Source of the DNA: Brevibacterium gallinarum
GTDB taxonomy: Bacteria; Actinomycetota; Actinomycetes; Actinomycetales; Brevibacteriaceae
Reading direction: 5' to 3'
Assembly: GCF_014836885.1 (NCBI RefSeq)
Contig: NZ_JACSPY010000006.1
Coordinates: 62,001-126,000 of the forward strand
DNA: 64,000 nucleotides
Of the stretch, positions 1-8,139 are shown piece by piece. Under the pieces are notes generated by a model. It made no database searches and had not been told where the DNA came from. It saw nothing but the letters and a program-made list of their open reading frames with translations. Numbering within the stretch: position 1 is the first letter of the stretch; each line of letters starts with the position of its first letter. Both the position numbers and the translations under genes were made by a program.

Positions 1-728
1 AGACCGAGGTGGCAGTCCACGCCAGGCCGCGGGCCGTCATCTACACCGGCGGTGACGAAGTGACAGCCCCGGGCACCACCCCGCTGCCCCCGGGCGCACT
101 GTACGACGCGAACCTCACGATGCTCGCCGCCTGGCTGGACCGCAACGGTGTGGCCGTGGCCGCCTCCCGGCTCATCTCCGACACCGTCGCCGACTTCGCC
201 GCCGTCCTCGAAGCCGACCTCGCCGCCCACGCCCCCGACCTCATCATCACCTCCGGCGGGATCAGCGCCGGCCGCTACGAAGTCATCCGCCAGGCACTCG
301 AAGGCTGCGCCGCCTTCGGCTCGGTGACCATGCAGCCCGGCGGCCCGCAGGGACTCGGAACCCACACCTCGGGCGCGGTCATCATCTGCTTCCCCGGCAA
401 CCCCGTGAGCACCTGGGTGTCAGCCGAGATGTTCCTGCGGCCAGCGCTCGCCGAAGCATACCGGTGCACGTCGGCCCACCGCTGGCAGCCGGCCGCACTG
501 AGCGAGGACGTCACCCCCTTGGCCCGCCGCGAGCAGATCCGGCGCGGCACCTGGCACACCGACGACACCGGCCACGTCACCGCGGCCGCCTTCTCCGGCA
601 CCAGCTCCCACCTGCTCGCCGCGGCCGCACAGGCCACCGCACTCATCCGCATCCCCGCTGGTGACGAGGTCGTCCCAGCCGGATCCACCGTCCAGATTCT
701 GCCGCTTGAGGAGGCCCACGGTGAGTGA
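1..728 (+). CDS. moeA: Molybdopterin molybdenumtransferase MoeA (5' end missing)
   Basis: MoeA inserts molybdate into adenylylated molybdopterin, the last step of molybdenum cofactor synthesis, in the cytosol. The reading frame is open at the window edge, so only about 241 C-terminal residues of a usual 400 or so are seen. The GTG at base 9 is internal: the upstream codons (Thr-Glu-) fit the family. Visible are the domain III start RPRAVIYTGGDE, the SGGISAGRYEV loop and FPGNPVSTW, all typical of the MoCF_biosynth fold, then the C-terminal beta-barrel domain IV. The stop overlaps the moaC start by 8 bases, so the two are probably translationally coupled. The family assignment is firm. Confidence 0.93.
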   Translation, partial: TEVAVHARPRAVIYTGGDEVTAPGTTPLPPGALYDANLTMLAAWLDRNGVAVAASRLISDTVADFAAVLEADLAAHAPDLIITSGGISAGRYEVIRQALEGCAAFGSVTMQPGGPQGLGTHTSGAVIICFPGNPVSTWVSAEMFLRPALAEAYRCTSAHRWQPAALSEDVTPLARREQIRRGTWHTDDTGHVTAAAFSGTSSHLLAAAAQATALIRIPAGDEVVPAGSTVQILPLEEAHGE

Positions 729-1224
729 GCTCAGCCATGTCCGCGCCGACGGCACCGCCCATATGGTCGACGTGTCGGCTAAGCCGGTGACCGCCCGCAG
801 CGCCACCGCCGAGGCGGTCGTCACCACCACCGCCGACGTCGTCGAGCAGATCTTCGCCGGCACCGCCCCGAAGGGCGATGTGCTCGCCGTCGCGAGGGTC
901 GCCGGGATCATGGCGGCGAAGAAGACCCCCGAGCTCGTGCCGCTGTGCCACCCGCTGCCCATCAGCGGGGTCACCGTCGACTTCACCCGGCTGCCGGCCG
1001 GCGTCCACATCCGCACCCGCGTCAAGACCACTGCTGTGACCGGGGTGGAGATGGAGGCGCTGACCGCCGCCTCGGTCGCGGCACTGACCGTCTACGACAT
1101 GATCAAGGCCCTCGACAAGGCCGCCGAGATCACCATCACGCGCGTCGTGACCAAGACCGGCGGCAAGAGCGGCGACTACCACCGCGCAGCTGATGAGGAG
1201 GGGACAGCGTATGAGCAGGGCTGA
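721..1224 (+). CDS. moaC: Cyclic pyranopterin monophosphate synthase MoaC
   Basis: MoaC works with MoaA in the first step of molybdenum cofactor synthesis, making cyclic pyranopterin monophosphate from the GTP-derived intermediate. The 167-residue length is normal for the family. The LCHPLP motif and the catalytic stretch YDMIKALDK are both present. I chose GTG at 721 (protein begins V-S-E-L-S-H) because a GAGGAGG ribosome site lies 8-14 bases upstream and the protein then starts as MoaC proteins do; a longer in-frame form from 661 would run back through moeA. The end overlaps the next gene by 14 bases. No moaA is seen here; it may lie upstream of the window. Confidence 0.95.
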   Translation: MSELSHVRADGTAHMVDVSAKPVTARSATAEAVVTTTADVVEQIFAGTAPKGDVLAVARVAGIMAAKKTPELVPLCHPLPISGVTVDFTRLPAGVHIRTRVKTTAVTGVEMEALTAASVAALTVYDMIKALDKAAEITITRVVTKTGGKSGDYHRAADEEGTAYEQG

Positions 1225-2251
1225 TGCGTTCGCCTTCCAGCCCGGCCGCCGCGTCAAGCGCAAGCCGGACTTCGGGGCCGGTGACTGGGCTGCCGTCATC
1301 GTCGTCTCGACCGCCGCCGCCGAGGGCAGGGCTGCCGATACGACCGGGCCGCTGCTGACCGACTGGCTCACCGGCCACGGCTACCGGGTGCCCGAGCCGA
1401 TCGTCGTCGCCGACGGCGACCCGGTGCGCACCGCACTGCAGCGCCTGCTCGCCGACCTGCCGGCAGGCGAGCGCCCGCGGTTCATCTTCACCACCGGCGG
1501 GACCGGCACCAACAGCGACGACACCACCCCCGAGGCGACGGCTGAGTTCATCGACCGACCGACCCCTGGCATCATGCACGCGCTGTGGGCCTACGGTCTG
1601 CAGAAGCTCGACGAGGCGATGATGAGCCGCGGGAGGGCGGGGCTGTGCGGGCAGACCTTCATCTGCAATCTGCCCGGCTCACCCGGCGGGGTGCGCGACG
1701 GCATCACCGTCCTCGACTCCGTCCTCCACCACCTGCAGGCACAGCTCGCAGACGTCCGCGACCACGACGACTCCCACCGCCACCCACGCCAGCCGGCCCC
1801 CGCCTCGGGACCGGCAACCGGCGTCATCCAGACCTCCATCACCGAGGACCCGCTCGACCCCGACGCCGCCGCGGCGGTGCTGAGCCCGCAGATGGGTGCG
1901 GTCGCGAGCTTCCGCGGGGTCATCCGCAACCACGACTCCGGCCGCGACGACGTCACCGGCCTCGACTACACCGCCCACCCGCAGGCCGGCGAGATCCTCG
2001 CCGCCACCTGCGCGGCCGTCGCCGAGGAGTTCGCCGCTGAGTCCGGTGGGGTGCGGATCTGGGCCGCCCACCGGATCGGCAGCCTCGCCGTCGGCGAGGA
2101 CGCGCTCGTCGTCGCGGTCGCCGCTGCTCACCGGCGCGAGGCGTTCGCCTGCTGCGCCGAGCTCGTCGACCGGATCAAGGCCGAGGTGCCGATCTGGAAG
2201 CAGCAGCACTACGCGACCGGCGACCACGATTGGGTGGGGATCGGCTCATGA
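1211..2251 (+). CDS. Fused MogA/MoaB-type molybdopterin adenylyltransferase and MoaE
   Basis: This 346-residue protein joins two molybdenum cofactor enzymes. Residues about 25-170 are a MogA/MoaB domain that adenylylates molybdopterin: TTGGTGTNSDD followed by TPEA, and NLPGSPGGVRDGI. Residues about 190-346 are MoaE, the large subunit of molybdopterin synthase, ending in EVPIWKQQHY, whose lysine region carries the active site in E. coli MoaE. A histidine/proline-rich linker (around HDDSHRHPRQP) separates them. ATG 1211 is preferred to ATG 1193 because GAGGAGGGGA sits just ahead of it. No moaD is seen next door; MoeZ, the MoaD-activating protein, follows with an ATGA overlap. Confidence 0.9.
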   Translation: MSRADAFAFQPGRRVKRKPDFGAGDWAAVIVVSTAAAEGRAADTTGPLLTDWLTGHGYRVPEPIVVADGDPVRTALQRLLADLPAGERPRFIFTTGGTGTNSDDTTPEATAEFIDRPTPGIMHALWAYGLQKLDEAMMSRGRAGLCGQTFICNLPGSPGGVRDGITVLDSVLHHLQAQLADVRDHDDSHRHPRQPAPASGPATGVIQTSITEDPLDPDAAAAVLSPQMGAVASFRGVIRNHDSGRDDVTGLDYTAHPQAGEILAATCAAVAEEFAAESGGVRIWAAHRIGSLAVGEDALVVAVAAAHRREAFACCAELVDRIKAEVPIWKQQHYATGDHDWVGIGS

Positions 2252-3357
2252 GCCACCCCCGCTATGCGCGGCAGATCACCGTTCCCGGCGTCGGGGTCGC
2301 CGGCCAGCATGCGCTCGGCCGGGCGCGCGTGCTCATCATCGGTGCCGGTGGGCTCGGCTCGCCGGCAGCCCTGTATCTCGCTGCCGCCGGGGTCGGCACG
2401 ATCGGCATCGTCGATGACGATGAGGTGGAGCTGTCGAACCTGCACCGGCAGATCCTCCACACCACCGCCGACGTCGGCGTCGAGAAGACCGTCTCGGCTG
2501 CCGCGACCGTCAATGCGCTCAATCCCAATGTCACCGTCGAGATGCACCCGATCCGCCTCGACGCCGGCAACGCGTACGAGATCATCGGCGGCTACGACAT
2601 CGTCATCGACGGGGCGGACAACTTCGACACCCGCTACCTCGTCTCCGATGCCGCCACGGTCGCCGACATCCCGCACGTGTGGGCCTCGGTGCTGACGACC
2701 GGCGGGCAGTTGAGCGTCTTCCATGCCTCCCGCGGTCCCGTCTACCGCGACCTGCTGCCGAGCCAGCCGGCACCTGGGGCGATCCCCAGCTGCGCGGAGG
2801 CCGGGGTGCTCGGCGTGGTCCCCGGCATCCTCGGCGTCGCCCAGGCCGGTGAGGCGCTCAAGCTCATCCTCGACTTCGGTCAGCCGCTCATCGGCACCGT
2901 GCTCATCTACGACATGCGCACTGCCGGCTGGGAGCGGCTGCCGCTGCGCGCCAACCCGGCCGTGCGCCGCCCGGCCACCGCCGCCGAGGTGGGTTTCGAC
3001 CTCGTGCCCGCGCTCAACTGCGCCCAGCTGCAGGAGGAGGTCGATGCGCTCGAAGTGCAGGGACGTCCGCTCGTGCTCGTCGATGTGCGCGAACCCTATG
3101 AGACCGAGACCGGGATCATCCCCGGTGCCCGCCTCATCCCGGTCGGCGAGTTCACCCAGAAGCCTCCCGCCGGCAGCGAGGCGGTCGCTGAACTCATCGA
3201 CGAGGCGAAGTCCTCTGACGCCGAGGTGGTGCTGTACTGCAAGTCCGGCGCCCGCTCCCAGGCCGCCGCCCGCGTCCTTCTGCACTCCGGCGCCCAGGTC
3301 AAGCACCTCATCGGCGGGATCGACGCCTGGTACAAGCACCTCGACGAGGGGCTGTGA
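2248..3357 (+). CDS. moeZ: MoeZ-type ThiF/MoeB adenylyltransferase with C-terminal rhodanese domain
   Basis: It activates ubiquitin-like sulfur carriers (MoaD or ThiS class) by adenylation and then transfers sulfur to them. Residues about 1-250 form the E1-like ThiF domain with VLIIGAGGLGSPAALYL as the nucleotide loop and the SNLHRQILH motif. Residues about 275-369 form a rhodanese domain with the active loop YCKSGARSQ, whose cysteine would carry the persulfide. The two CxxC zinc pairs of E. coli MoeB are absent, as in mycobacterial MoeZ. ATG 2248 overlaps the preceding stop (ATGA); an upstream in-frame TTG at 2230 is less likely. The context supports supply of sulfur to molybdopterin synthase. 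Confidence 0.92.
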   Translation: MSHPRYARQITVPGVGVAGQHALGRARVLIIGAGGLGSPAALYLAAAGVGTIGIVDDDEVELSNLHRQILHTTADVGVEKTVSAAATVNALNPNVTVEMHPIRLDAGNAYEIIGGYDIVIDGADNFDTRYLVSDAATVADIPHVWASVLTTGGQLSVFHASRGPVYRDLLPSQPAPGAIPSCAEAGVLGVVPGILGVAQAGEALKLILDFGQPLIGTVLIYDMRTAGWERLPLRANPAVRRPATAAEVGFDLVPALNCAQLQEEVDALEVQGRPLVLVDVREPYETETGIIPGARLIPVGEFTQKPPAGSEAVAELIDEAKSSDAEVVLYCKSGARSQAAARVLLHSGAQVKHLIGGIDAWYKHLDEGL

Positions 3358-4199
3358 TGCGCCGGGTCGTCCGCTCTCGCGTCCACCGCTTCAACGCCTC
3401 CGGTGAGGTCCGCGCCCGCGCCGACGCACTCGCCGGTGAGGAGCCGCTGGAAGTCCGCCTCGACGGCGAGCAGTTCACCGTCACCATGCGCACCCCCGGC
3501 GACGACGTCGAGCTCGTCGCCGGCTTCCTGCTGAGCGAGGGCGTCATCACGTCGATGGCCGACATCGTCGAGATCGACTTCGCCTCCGGACTCGACCCCG
3601 ATGGCAGCCGCAACTACAACGTCGCCGCCGTCCGCCTGCAGTCCGGCGTGTGGGACCGCGAGAACTACGGCGCCCGCCAGGTCTACACGTCGAGCGCGTG
3701 CGGCATCTGCGGCACCGCCTCGATCGAAGCCGTCCGCAAGGAATCCGCCTACCCTGTCACCGCCCCCGAACCCGGGTTCATCAGCCCAACCGCAGTGCTC
3801 GCCCTGCCCGAGCTCCTGCGGTCGCACCAGTGTCTGTTCGATGCCACCGGCGGAGTGCATGCGGCCGGGCTGTTCACGGCTGGCAGGGAACCGGAGCTGC
3901 TGGTCCTGCGGGAGGACGTCGGCCGGCACAACGCCGTCGACAAGGTCCTCGGCTGGGCACTTGAGCAGAAGCTGATGCCGGCTGACCGGGCTGTCCTGCA
4001 GGTCTCGGGCCGGGCCTCCTTCGAACTCGTGCAGAAGGCCGCAATGGCTGGGATCCCGATGCTCTCGGCAGTCTCGGCCCCGTCAGCACTCGCCGTCGAC
4101 CTCGGGCGAGAACTCGGCGTCACCGTCATCGGCTTCAACCGCGGCACCACCTTCAACGCCTACTCCCACGAGCTGCGACTGAAGGACGGGCGGCGGTGA
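3357..4199 (+). CDS. fdhD: Formate dehydrogenase accessory sulfurtransferase FdhD
   Basis: FdhD moves sulfur from the cysteine desulfurase IscS to the molybdenum centre of formate dehydrogenase, which the enzyme needs for activity. The 280-residue protein has the CGIC motif (Cys115 and Cys118) inside SSACGICGTAS, and the family signatures EDVGRHNAVDKVLG, SGRASFELVQKAA and GFNRGTTFNAYSH. ATG 3357 shares bases with the moeZ stop (TGATG). Its place at the end of a cofactor operon implies a molybdenum formate dehydrogenase gene nearby, but none lies in the window. Confidence 0.95.
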   Translation: MRRVVRSRVHRFNASGEVRARADALAGEEPLEVRLDGEQFTVTMRTPGDDVELVAGFLLSEGVITSMADIVEIDFASGLDPDGSRNYNVAAVRLQSGVWDRENYGARQVYTSSACGICGTASIEAVRKESAYPVTAPEPGFISPTAVLALPELLRSHQCLFDATGGVHAAGLFTAGREPELLVLREDVGRHNAVDKVLGWALEQKLMPADRAVLQVSGRASFELVQKAAMAGIPMLSAVSAPSALAVDLGRELGVTVIGFNRGTTFNAYSHELRLKDGRR

Positions 4200-4603
4200 T
4201 GTCCTCGCCCGCCGGCAGCATCCACCACATCGAGCTGTGGGTTCCCGATTTGGAACGTGCCGCCCGGCAATGGGGATGGCTGCTCACGCAGCTGGGATAT
4301 CGCGACTACCAGCAGTGGGAATACGGCCGGAGCTGGCAGTGCCGAGACGTGTACATCGTCATCGAACAGTCACCAGCCATGCGTGGGCTCTCCCACGACC
4401 GGCTGCGGCCGGGCCTCAACCACCTTGCCTTCCACGCAGGCGCCCCGACCGCTGTCGACGCGATCACCACATCAGCTGCCGAACACGGGTGGACGCTCAT
4501 GTTCGCTGAAGAGCACCCGCACGCCGGTGGTGAGCACACCTACGCTGCCTACCTCATCAACGACGACGGTTTCGAGGTCGAACTGCAAGCACACCACCGC
4601 TGA
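4199..4603 (+). CDS. VOC (glyoxalase/dioxygenase-like) family protein
   Basis: A 134-residue protein with the vicinal oxygen chelate fold. Candidate metal ligands are the histidine in IHHIELWV, the histidine in NHLAFHAG and the glutamate in GFEVELQAH, which matches the usual H-H-E spacing of single-chain VOC proteins that act as dimers. ATG 4199 overlaps the fdhD stop (TGATG), so it is the last gene of the cofactor operon. The substrate is unknown; its place in the operon does not by itself show a role in cofactor synthesis. Confidence 0.8.
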   Translation: MSSPAGSIHHIELWVPDLERAARQWGWLLTQLGYRDYQQWEYGRSWQCRDVYIVIEQSPAMRGLSHDRLRPGLNHLAFHAGAPTAVDAITTSAAEHGWTLMFAEEHPHAGGEHTYAAYLINDDGFEVELQAHHR

Positions 4604-4610
4604 CTGCACT

Positions 4611-4626
4611 ATCGAGGACGCTCGAT
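4611..4626. terminator. Short hairpin between convergent genes
   Basis: ATCGAG and CTCGAT form a six-base stem around a four-base GACG loop, in the 47 bases between the VOC gene and the convergent nadC stop. There is no T tract, so it is only a weak terminator candidate. Confidence 0.3.
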
Positions 4627-4650
4627 GTGGTACTCAACGTCGATAGCGCC

Positions 4651-5511
4651 TCACACCTGAATGTCGAGCCCGATGTCGAGCACGGCCGCCGAGTGGGTCA
4701 GCCATCCGGCGGAGATGAGATCGACGCCGGTCTCAGCGATCGCCGGTGCCGTCTCGACAGTGATCCTCCCCGAGGCCTCGGCCGTCAGACGACCGTCGAT
4801 GAGTGCGACCGCCTCACGCAGCGTGGGCGGATCCATATTGTCCAGCAGCACCGCGTCAACCCCAGCGGAAATCTCCAGCAGCTCACGCAGCTGATCGAGG
4901 GTGTCGACTTCGACCTCAATGGCGACGAGATGACCGACCTGGGCGAGCACCTGCTCGACCGCGGCCGTCACGCCGCCGGCCAAGGCGATGTGGTTGTCCT
5001 TGATGAGGACCGCATCGTCGAGCCCGGTGCGGTGGTTCACTCCGCCGCCGCAGCGCACCGCGTACTTCTCAACCGCCCGCAGTCCCGGCGTCGTCTTCCG
5101 CGTGCAGGTGACAGCACACCTCCCGGCGACCGCATCGACGAGCGTCGCCGTGGCAGTGGCGATCCCCGACAGATGCCCGAGGAAGTTCAGCGCCACCCGT
5201 TCACCGCTCAGCAGCGCGCGGGCATCGGCGGTGATCGTGGCGATCTCCTCGCCAGCAGCCACCCGGCAGCCGTCGCCTTTCGAGACCACCACCTCGGCGG
5301 TGGGGTCGAGCAGTTCGAAGGCGAGGCCGGCCAGGTCGAGACCGGCGACCGTCCCAGGCTGGCGGGCGGCAAGGACAGCGCTCGCCCGCATCCCGGCAGG
5401 CACCGTCGCCATCGTCGTCAGGTCGCCTGCGCGGCCGAAGTCCTCTGACAGCGCCTGACGGACGAGGTCTTCGAACATGATCTTCGGCAGCGCGGCCAGC
5501 TCACCGGTCAT
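4651..5511 (-). CDS. nadC: Nicotinate-nucleotide pyrophosphorylase (carboxylating)
   Basis: NadC (quinolinate phosphoribosyltransferase) converts quinolinate and phosphoribosyl pyrophosphate to nicotinate mononucleotide, CO2 and pyrophosphate, in NAD de novo synthesis. The 286-residue length is typical. Recognisable are the [11 protein letters not shown] segment near the N terminus, [17 protein letters not shown] with its phosphate-binding residues, [20 protein letters not shown], and [14 protein letters not shown] 5511 overlaps the nadA stop (ATGA); the open frame upstream to 5652 is Arg-rich and lies antisense to nothing useful, being simply the nadA region in another frame. It is the last gene of the nad operon. 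Confidence 0.95.
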   Translation of the reverse strand: MTGELAALPKIMFEDLVRQALSEDFGRAGDLTTMATVPAGMRASAVLAARQPGTVAGLDLAGLAFELLDPTAEVVVSKGDGCRVAAGEEIATITADARALLSGERVALNFLGHLSGIATATATLVDAVAGRCAVTCTRKTTPGLRAVEKYAVRCGGGVNHRTGLDDAVLIKDNHIALAGGVTAAVEQVLAQVGHLVAIEVEVDTLDQLRELLEISAGVDAVLLDNMDPPTLREAVALIDGRLTAEASGRITVETAPAIAETGVDLISAGWLTHSAAVLDIGLDIQV

Positions 5512-6485
5512 GAGATCGCCAGCATCCGGTCGACGGCGGCGCGGGCGCGGTCTGCGACGTCGGGGTCGATCGTCACCTCGTGCTGCATGCCCTCGAGCGC
5601 GGCCCGGATGTTGGCCAGCGAGTTGCGCTTCATGTGCGGGCACAGATTGCACGGCCGGATCATCTCGACGTCGCGGATCTCAGCGGCGATGTTGTCGCTC
5701 ATCGAGCATTCGGTGATGAGCGCGACCCGCTTCGGCCGCTGATGCGCGACGTGGGCGAGCATCTGCGCGGTCGAACCGGCCATGTCGCTGGCGGCCACGA
5801 CGTCGGGCGGGCACTCCGGATGGGCCATGACGAGCACGCCCTCGTGGTCGCGCCGGACCTGTTCGATGTCGGCTGCGGTGAACCGGTCGTGGACCTCGCA
5901 GCGGCCCGGCCACGTGATGACCTCGACGCCTGCGTCGCGGGCGATGTTCGCCGCCAGATGCTCATCCGGGATCATGATGACCCGGTCGGTGCCCAGGGAC
6001 TCGATGACCGCTTTCGCATTGCCCGAGGTGCAGCAGATGTCCGATTCTGCCTTCACCGCCGCCGAGGTGTTGACATAGGTGACGACCGGAACGCCGGGAT
6101 TGTCCGCCTTGAGCTGGCGGACGTCGGCTGCCGTGATCGATTCGGCCAGCGAGCAGCCGGCGCGCAGGTCGGGGACGAGAACGGTCTTCTCCGGATTCAG
6201 CAGCTTGGCGGTCTCGGCCATGAAGTGCACGCCGGCGAGCACGATGACATCGGCATCGACTCTCACGGCCTCGCGGGCCAGCGCCAGGGAGTCGCCGACG
6301 ATATCGGCAACCCCGTGGAAGATCTCCGGGGTCTGGTAGTTGTGGGCGAGGATGACGGCGTTGCGTTCGGCTTTGAGCCGCCAGATGGCGGCGATGTCGT
6401 CCTCCATCGTCGCCCACTCGATGCGGGGGATGACGGAGTCGACGCGCTGGTACAGGGCTTCGGTGTCAATCGTCACGGTCGGCAT
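5508..6485 (-). CDS. nadA: Quinolinate synthase NadA
   Basis: NadA condenses iminoaspartate with dihydroxyacetone phosphate to quinolinate using a [4Fe-4S] cluster. The 325-residue protein shows [10 protein letters not shown] near the start, [15 protein letters not shown], the cluster-region cysteines in [20 protein letters not shown] and PCNLCPHMK, and HPECPPDVV. The usual partner NadB (L-aspartate oxidase), which makes iminoaspartate, is not adjacent: nadA overlaps nadC directly. The promoter carries a perfect inverted repeat 32 bases upstream of the start, downstream of the nrtR gene, so control by NrtR is likely. Confidence 0.95.
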   Translation of the reverse strand: MPTVTIDTEALYQRVDSVIPRIEWATMEDDIAAIWRLKAERNAVILAHNYQTPEIFHGVADIVGDSLALAREAVRVDADVIVLAGVHFMAETAKLLNPEKTVLVPDLRAGCSLAESITAADVRQLKADNPGVPVVTYVNTSAAVKAESDICCTSGNAKAVIESLGTDRVIMIPDEHLAANIARDAGVEVITWPGRCEVHDRFTAADIEQVRRDHEGVLVMAHPECPPDVVAASDMAGSTAQMLAHVAHQRPKRVALITECSMSDNIAAEIRDVEMIRPCNLCPHMKRNSLANIRAALEGMQHEVTIDPDVADRARAAVDRMLAIS

Positions 6486-6516
6486 GCGGCTCCTTCACTC
6501 GGGCTGCCGGATACTA

Positions 6517-6537
6517 TTATGCTCAGTATGAGCATAA
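6517..6537. promoter_or_regulatory. Probable NrtR operator in the nadA promoter
   Basis: Perfect nine-base arms TTATGCTCA and TGAGCATAA are separated by GTA, in the 89 bases between the nrtR stop and the nadA start. On the minus strand the AT-rich core (CATAATAGTAT) could also serve as a -10 region. The adjacent gene codes for a Nudix-type NAD regulator, which makes it the obvious binding partner (inference). Confidence 0.75.
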
Positions 6538-6574
6538 AGGGGCGGGGGAGCAAACCGGCTGGTGAGAGCAGGTG

Positions 6575-7471
6575 TCACTTCGCGCGGGGGATCGGCAGCT
6601 TGGTGCCGGCCGCGGCGCGCTCATCGAGGACGCTGCGGCGGAACCGGACGAGCTTGGCCGGCCGGCCGCCCGTGCTGGAGGCGACCTGGCCGGAGTCCTC
6701 GACGAGCTGCTGCTGGGCGACGAGCCTGCGGAAGTTCTGCGTGTGCAGCTCCTGGCCGGCGATCGCCTCGACAGCGGTCTGCAGCCCGGTGAGCGTGAAG
6801 GTCTCCGGGAGGAGTTCGAAGATCACCGGCTGATACTGGATCTTCGAGCGCAGCCGGGCGATTCCGCTGGCGAGGATCCGCCGATGATGCGGGGTCATCG
6901 CCCGGCCCGGCACCCTATCCTCGGCGCCAGCCTCGGGAACGAGACCGGCTTCGTAGAGCAGCTCATAGCGGGCCAGCGCCATATCCGGATGCCACGGCCG
7001 GCCAGCCAGCCCGAAGGCCGCCTCACAGCGGACCCGGCGACCCTCCCGGCCCGCATCCTCGTCAGTCGCCTCCGCGGCCCAGCGGGTGAGCGCAGGCGCG
7101 ATGATCTCGTCGACGACCTCCGTGCCGTCCCGGCGGTCTTCCCAGGGGAAGAACTCATACCAGCTGCGCCACGCCTCGGCGCCGGGCTCCATCGTCGTGA
7201 GCCCCAGGTAGGAGACCTCGAGGGCGGGACCGGAGCCGCGATTGCGGTCGGCGAAGGTGTAGAGCTGTTCGATGTAGCCGAGCGCGCAGCCGGTCTGGCG
7301 CAGCACCCACGCGCGCATCCCCTCCTGCATCGAGCGGTGGCTGCGCTGCAGGGGGCCGGCCGGCAGGGTGGTGCCGCCGCCGGTGGTGAGGACGAAGGGG
7401 ACGCCGTCGCGCACGGCGGTGATGACAGCGACGAGATTGCCGCTGACGAGGTAGGACTGGCCTGCGCTCAT
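6575..7471 (-). CDS. nrtR: NrtR-family Nudix-domain transcriptional regulator of NAD synthesis
   Basis: NrtR proteins join an N-terminal Nudix-like domain that senses an NAD metabolite (ADP-ribose in studied members) to a C-terminal winged helix that binds DNA. In this 298-residue protein, residues about 5-170 resemble the Nudix fold (SGNLVAVITAV, YTFADRNRG, VSYLGLTTM), and residues about 215-290 resemble the winged helix (YQPVIFELLPETFTLTGLQ, NFRRLVAQQQL, GRPAKLVRFR). The Nudix box (LPAGPLQRSHRSMQEGMR..VLRQTGC) lacks the catalytic RE..EE glutamates, so it is probably a sensor, not an enzyme. ATG 7471 has a GGAGGAG site 7-14 bases upstream. It sits just above nadA on the same strand. Confidence 0.85.
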   Translation of the reverse strand: MSAGQSYLVSGNLVAVITAVRDGVPFVLTTGGGTTLPAGPLQRSHRSMQEGMRAWVLRQTGCALGYIEQLYTFADRNRGSGPALEVSYLGLTTMEPGAEAWRSWYEFFPWEDRRDGTEVVDEIIAPALTRWAAEATDEDAGREGRRVRCEAAFGLAGRPWHPDMALARYELLYEAGLVPEAGAEDRVPGRAMTPHHRRILASGIARLRSKIQYQPVIFELLPETFTLTGLQTAVEAIAGQELHTQNFRRLVAQQQLVEDSGQVASSTGGRPAKLVRFRRSVLDERAAAGTKLPIPRAK

Positions 7472-7602
7472 CGTGTCATCTCCTCCACGGGGTGCTGCCG
7501 GCCGGGTTCGGCAGGCGTTCACCAGTGATTCTACGGGCGGACGGCCGACGTCCCTAGACTGAGGGTGACAGCTGCTGGATCACCCTGAGATGAGGACCCG
7601 GG

Positions 7603-8139
7603 ATGAGCCGAGGAATCGTCGTCTACCGCTCGAAGTACGGAGCCACGGCACGCTACGCCGGTTGGCTGGCCGAGACCGTCGGCTTCGAGCTGGCCGATGT
7701 GCAGCAGGCGGATCCCCGCAGGCTCTCCGAATACGGCACGATCGTGCACTGCGGTGCCGTCTACGCCACCGGCATCGCAGGCGTGCGCTTTCTGCGCACC
7801 GCACTCCGGCAGGCGCCCGGCACTCGCACGGCGATCCTCGCCGTCGGTGCCTCCCCGCCCACCGATGAGGGGCTCGCCGCCCTGCGCAGGCGCAATCTGG
7901 GCGGCCCGCTGGCCGAGCTGCCGCTGTTCTACGCCCGCGGAGCCTGGGACCTCAGCCGCATGTCGCCAGTCGACCGGCTGCTGTGCCGAACCCTGCTGCG
8001 CTCGGTGGCGAAGAAGGATCCGGCCGCCTACGAGCCGTGGGAGGCCGCGCTCGTCGAAGCCGGTGAACAGCCCGGCGACTGGACCGACCGAAGCGCGCTG
8101 ACTCCCCTCATCGACTGGGTGCGCGCCGGCCGGGCCTGA
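7603..8139 (+). CDS. Flavodoxin domain protein (HemG-like)
   Basis: A 178-residue protein beginning with the flavodoxin signature IVVYRSKYGATARYAGWLAE, whose SKYGAT loop would bind the FMN phosphate. GTIVHCGAVYATGIAG follows as the second flavin-contacting loop. The fold and length resemble flavodoxin-type protoporphyrinogen oxidase (HemG) and menaquinone-linked flavodoxins, but no haem genes are nearby, so the substrate is unknown. ATG 7603 has a short GAGG site upstream. It ends back to back with the convergent transporter gene: the two stop codons touch at 8139/8140. Confidence 0.8.
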   Translation: MSRGIVVYRSKYGATARYAGWLAETVGFELADVQQADPRRLSEYGTIVHCGAVYATGIAGVRFLRTALRQAPGTRTAILAVGASPPTDEGLAALRRRNLGGPLAELPLFYARGAWDLSRMSPVDRLLCRTLLRSVAKKDPAAYEPWEAALVEAGEQPGDWTDRSALTPLIDWVRAGRA

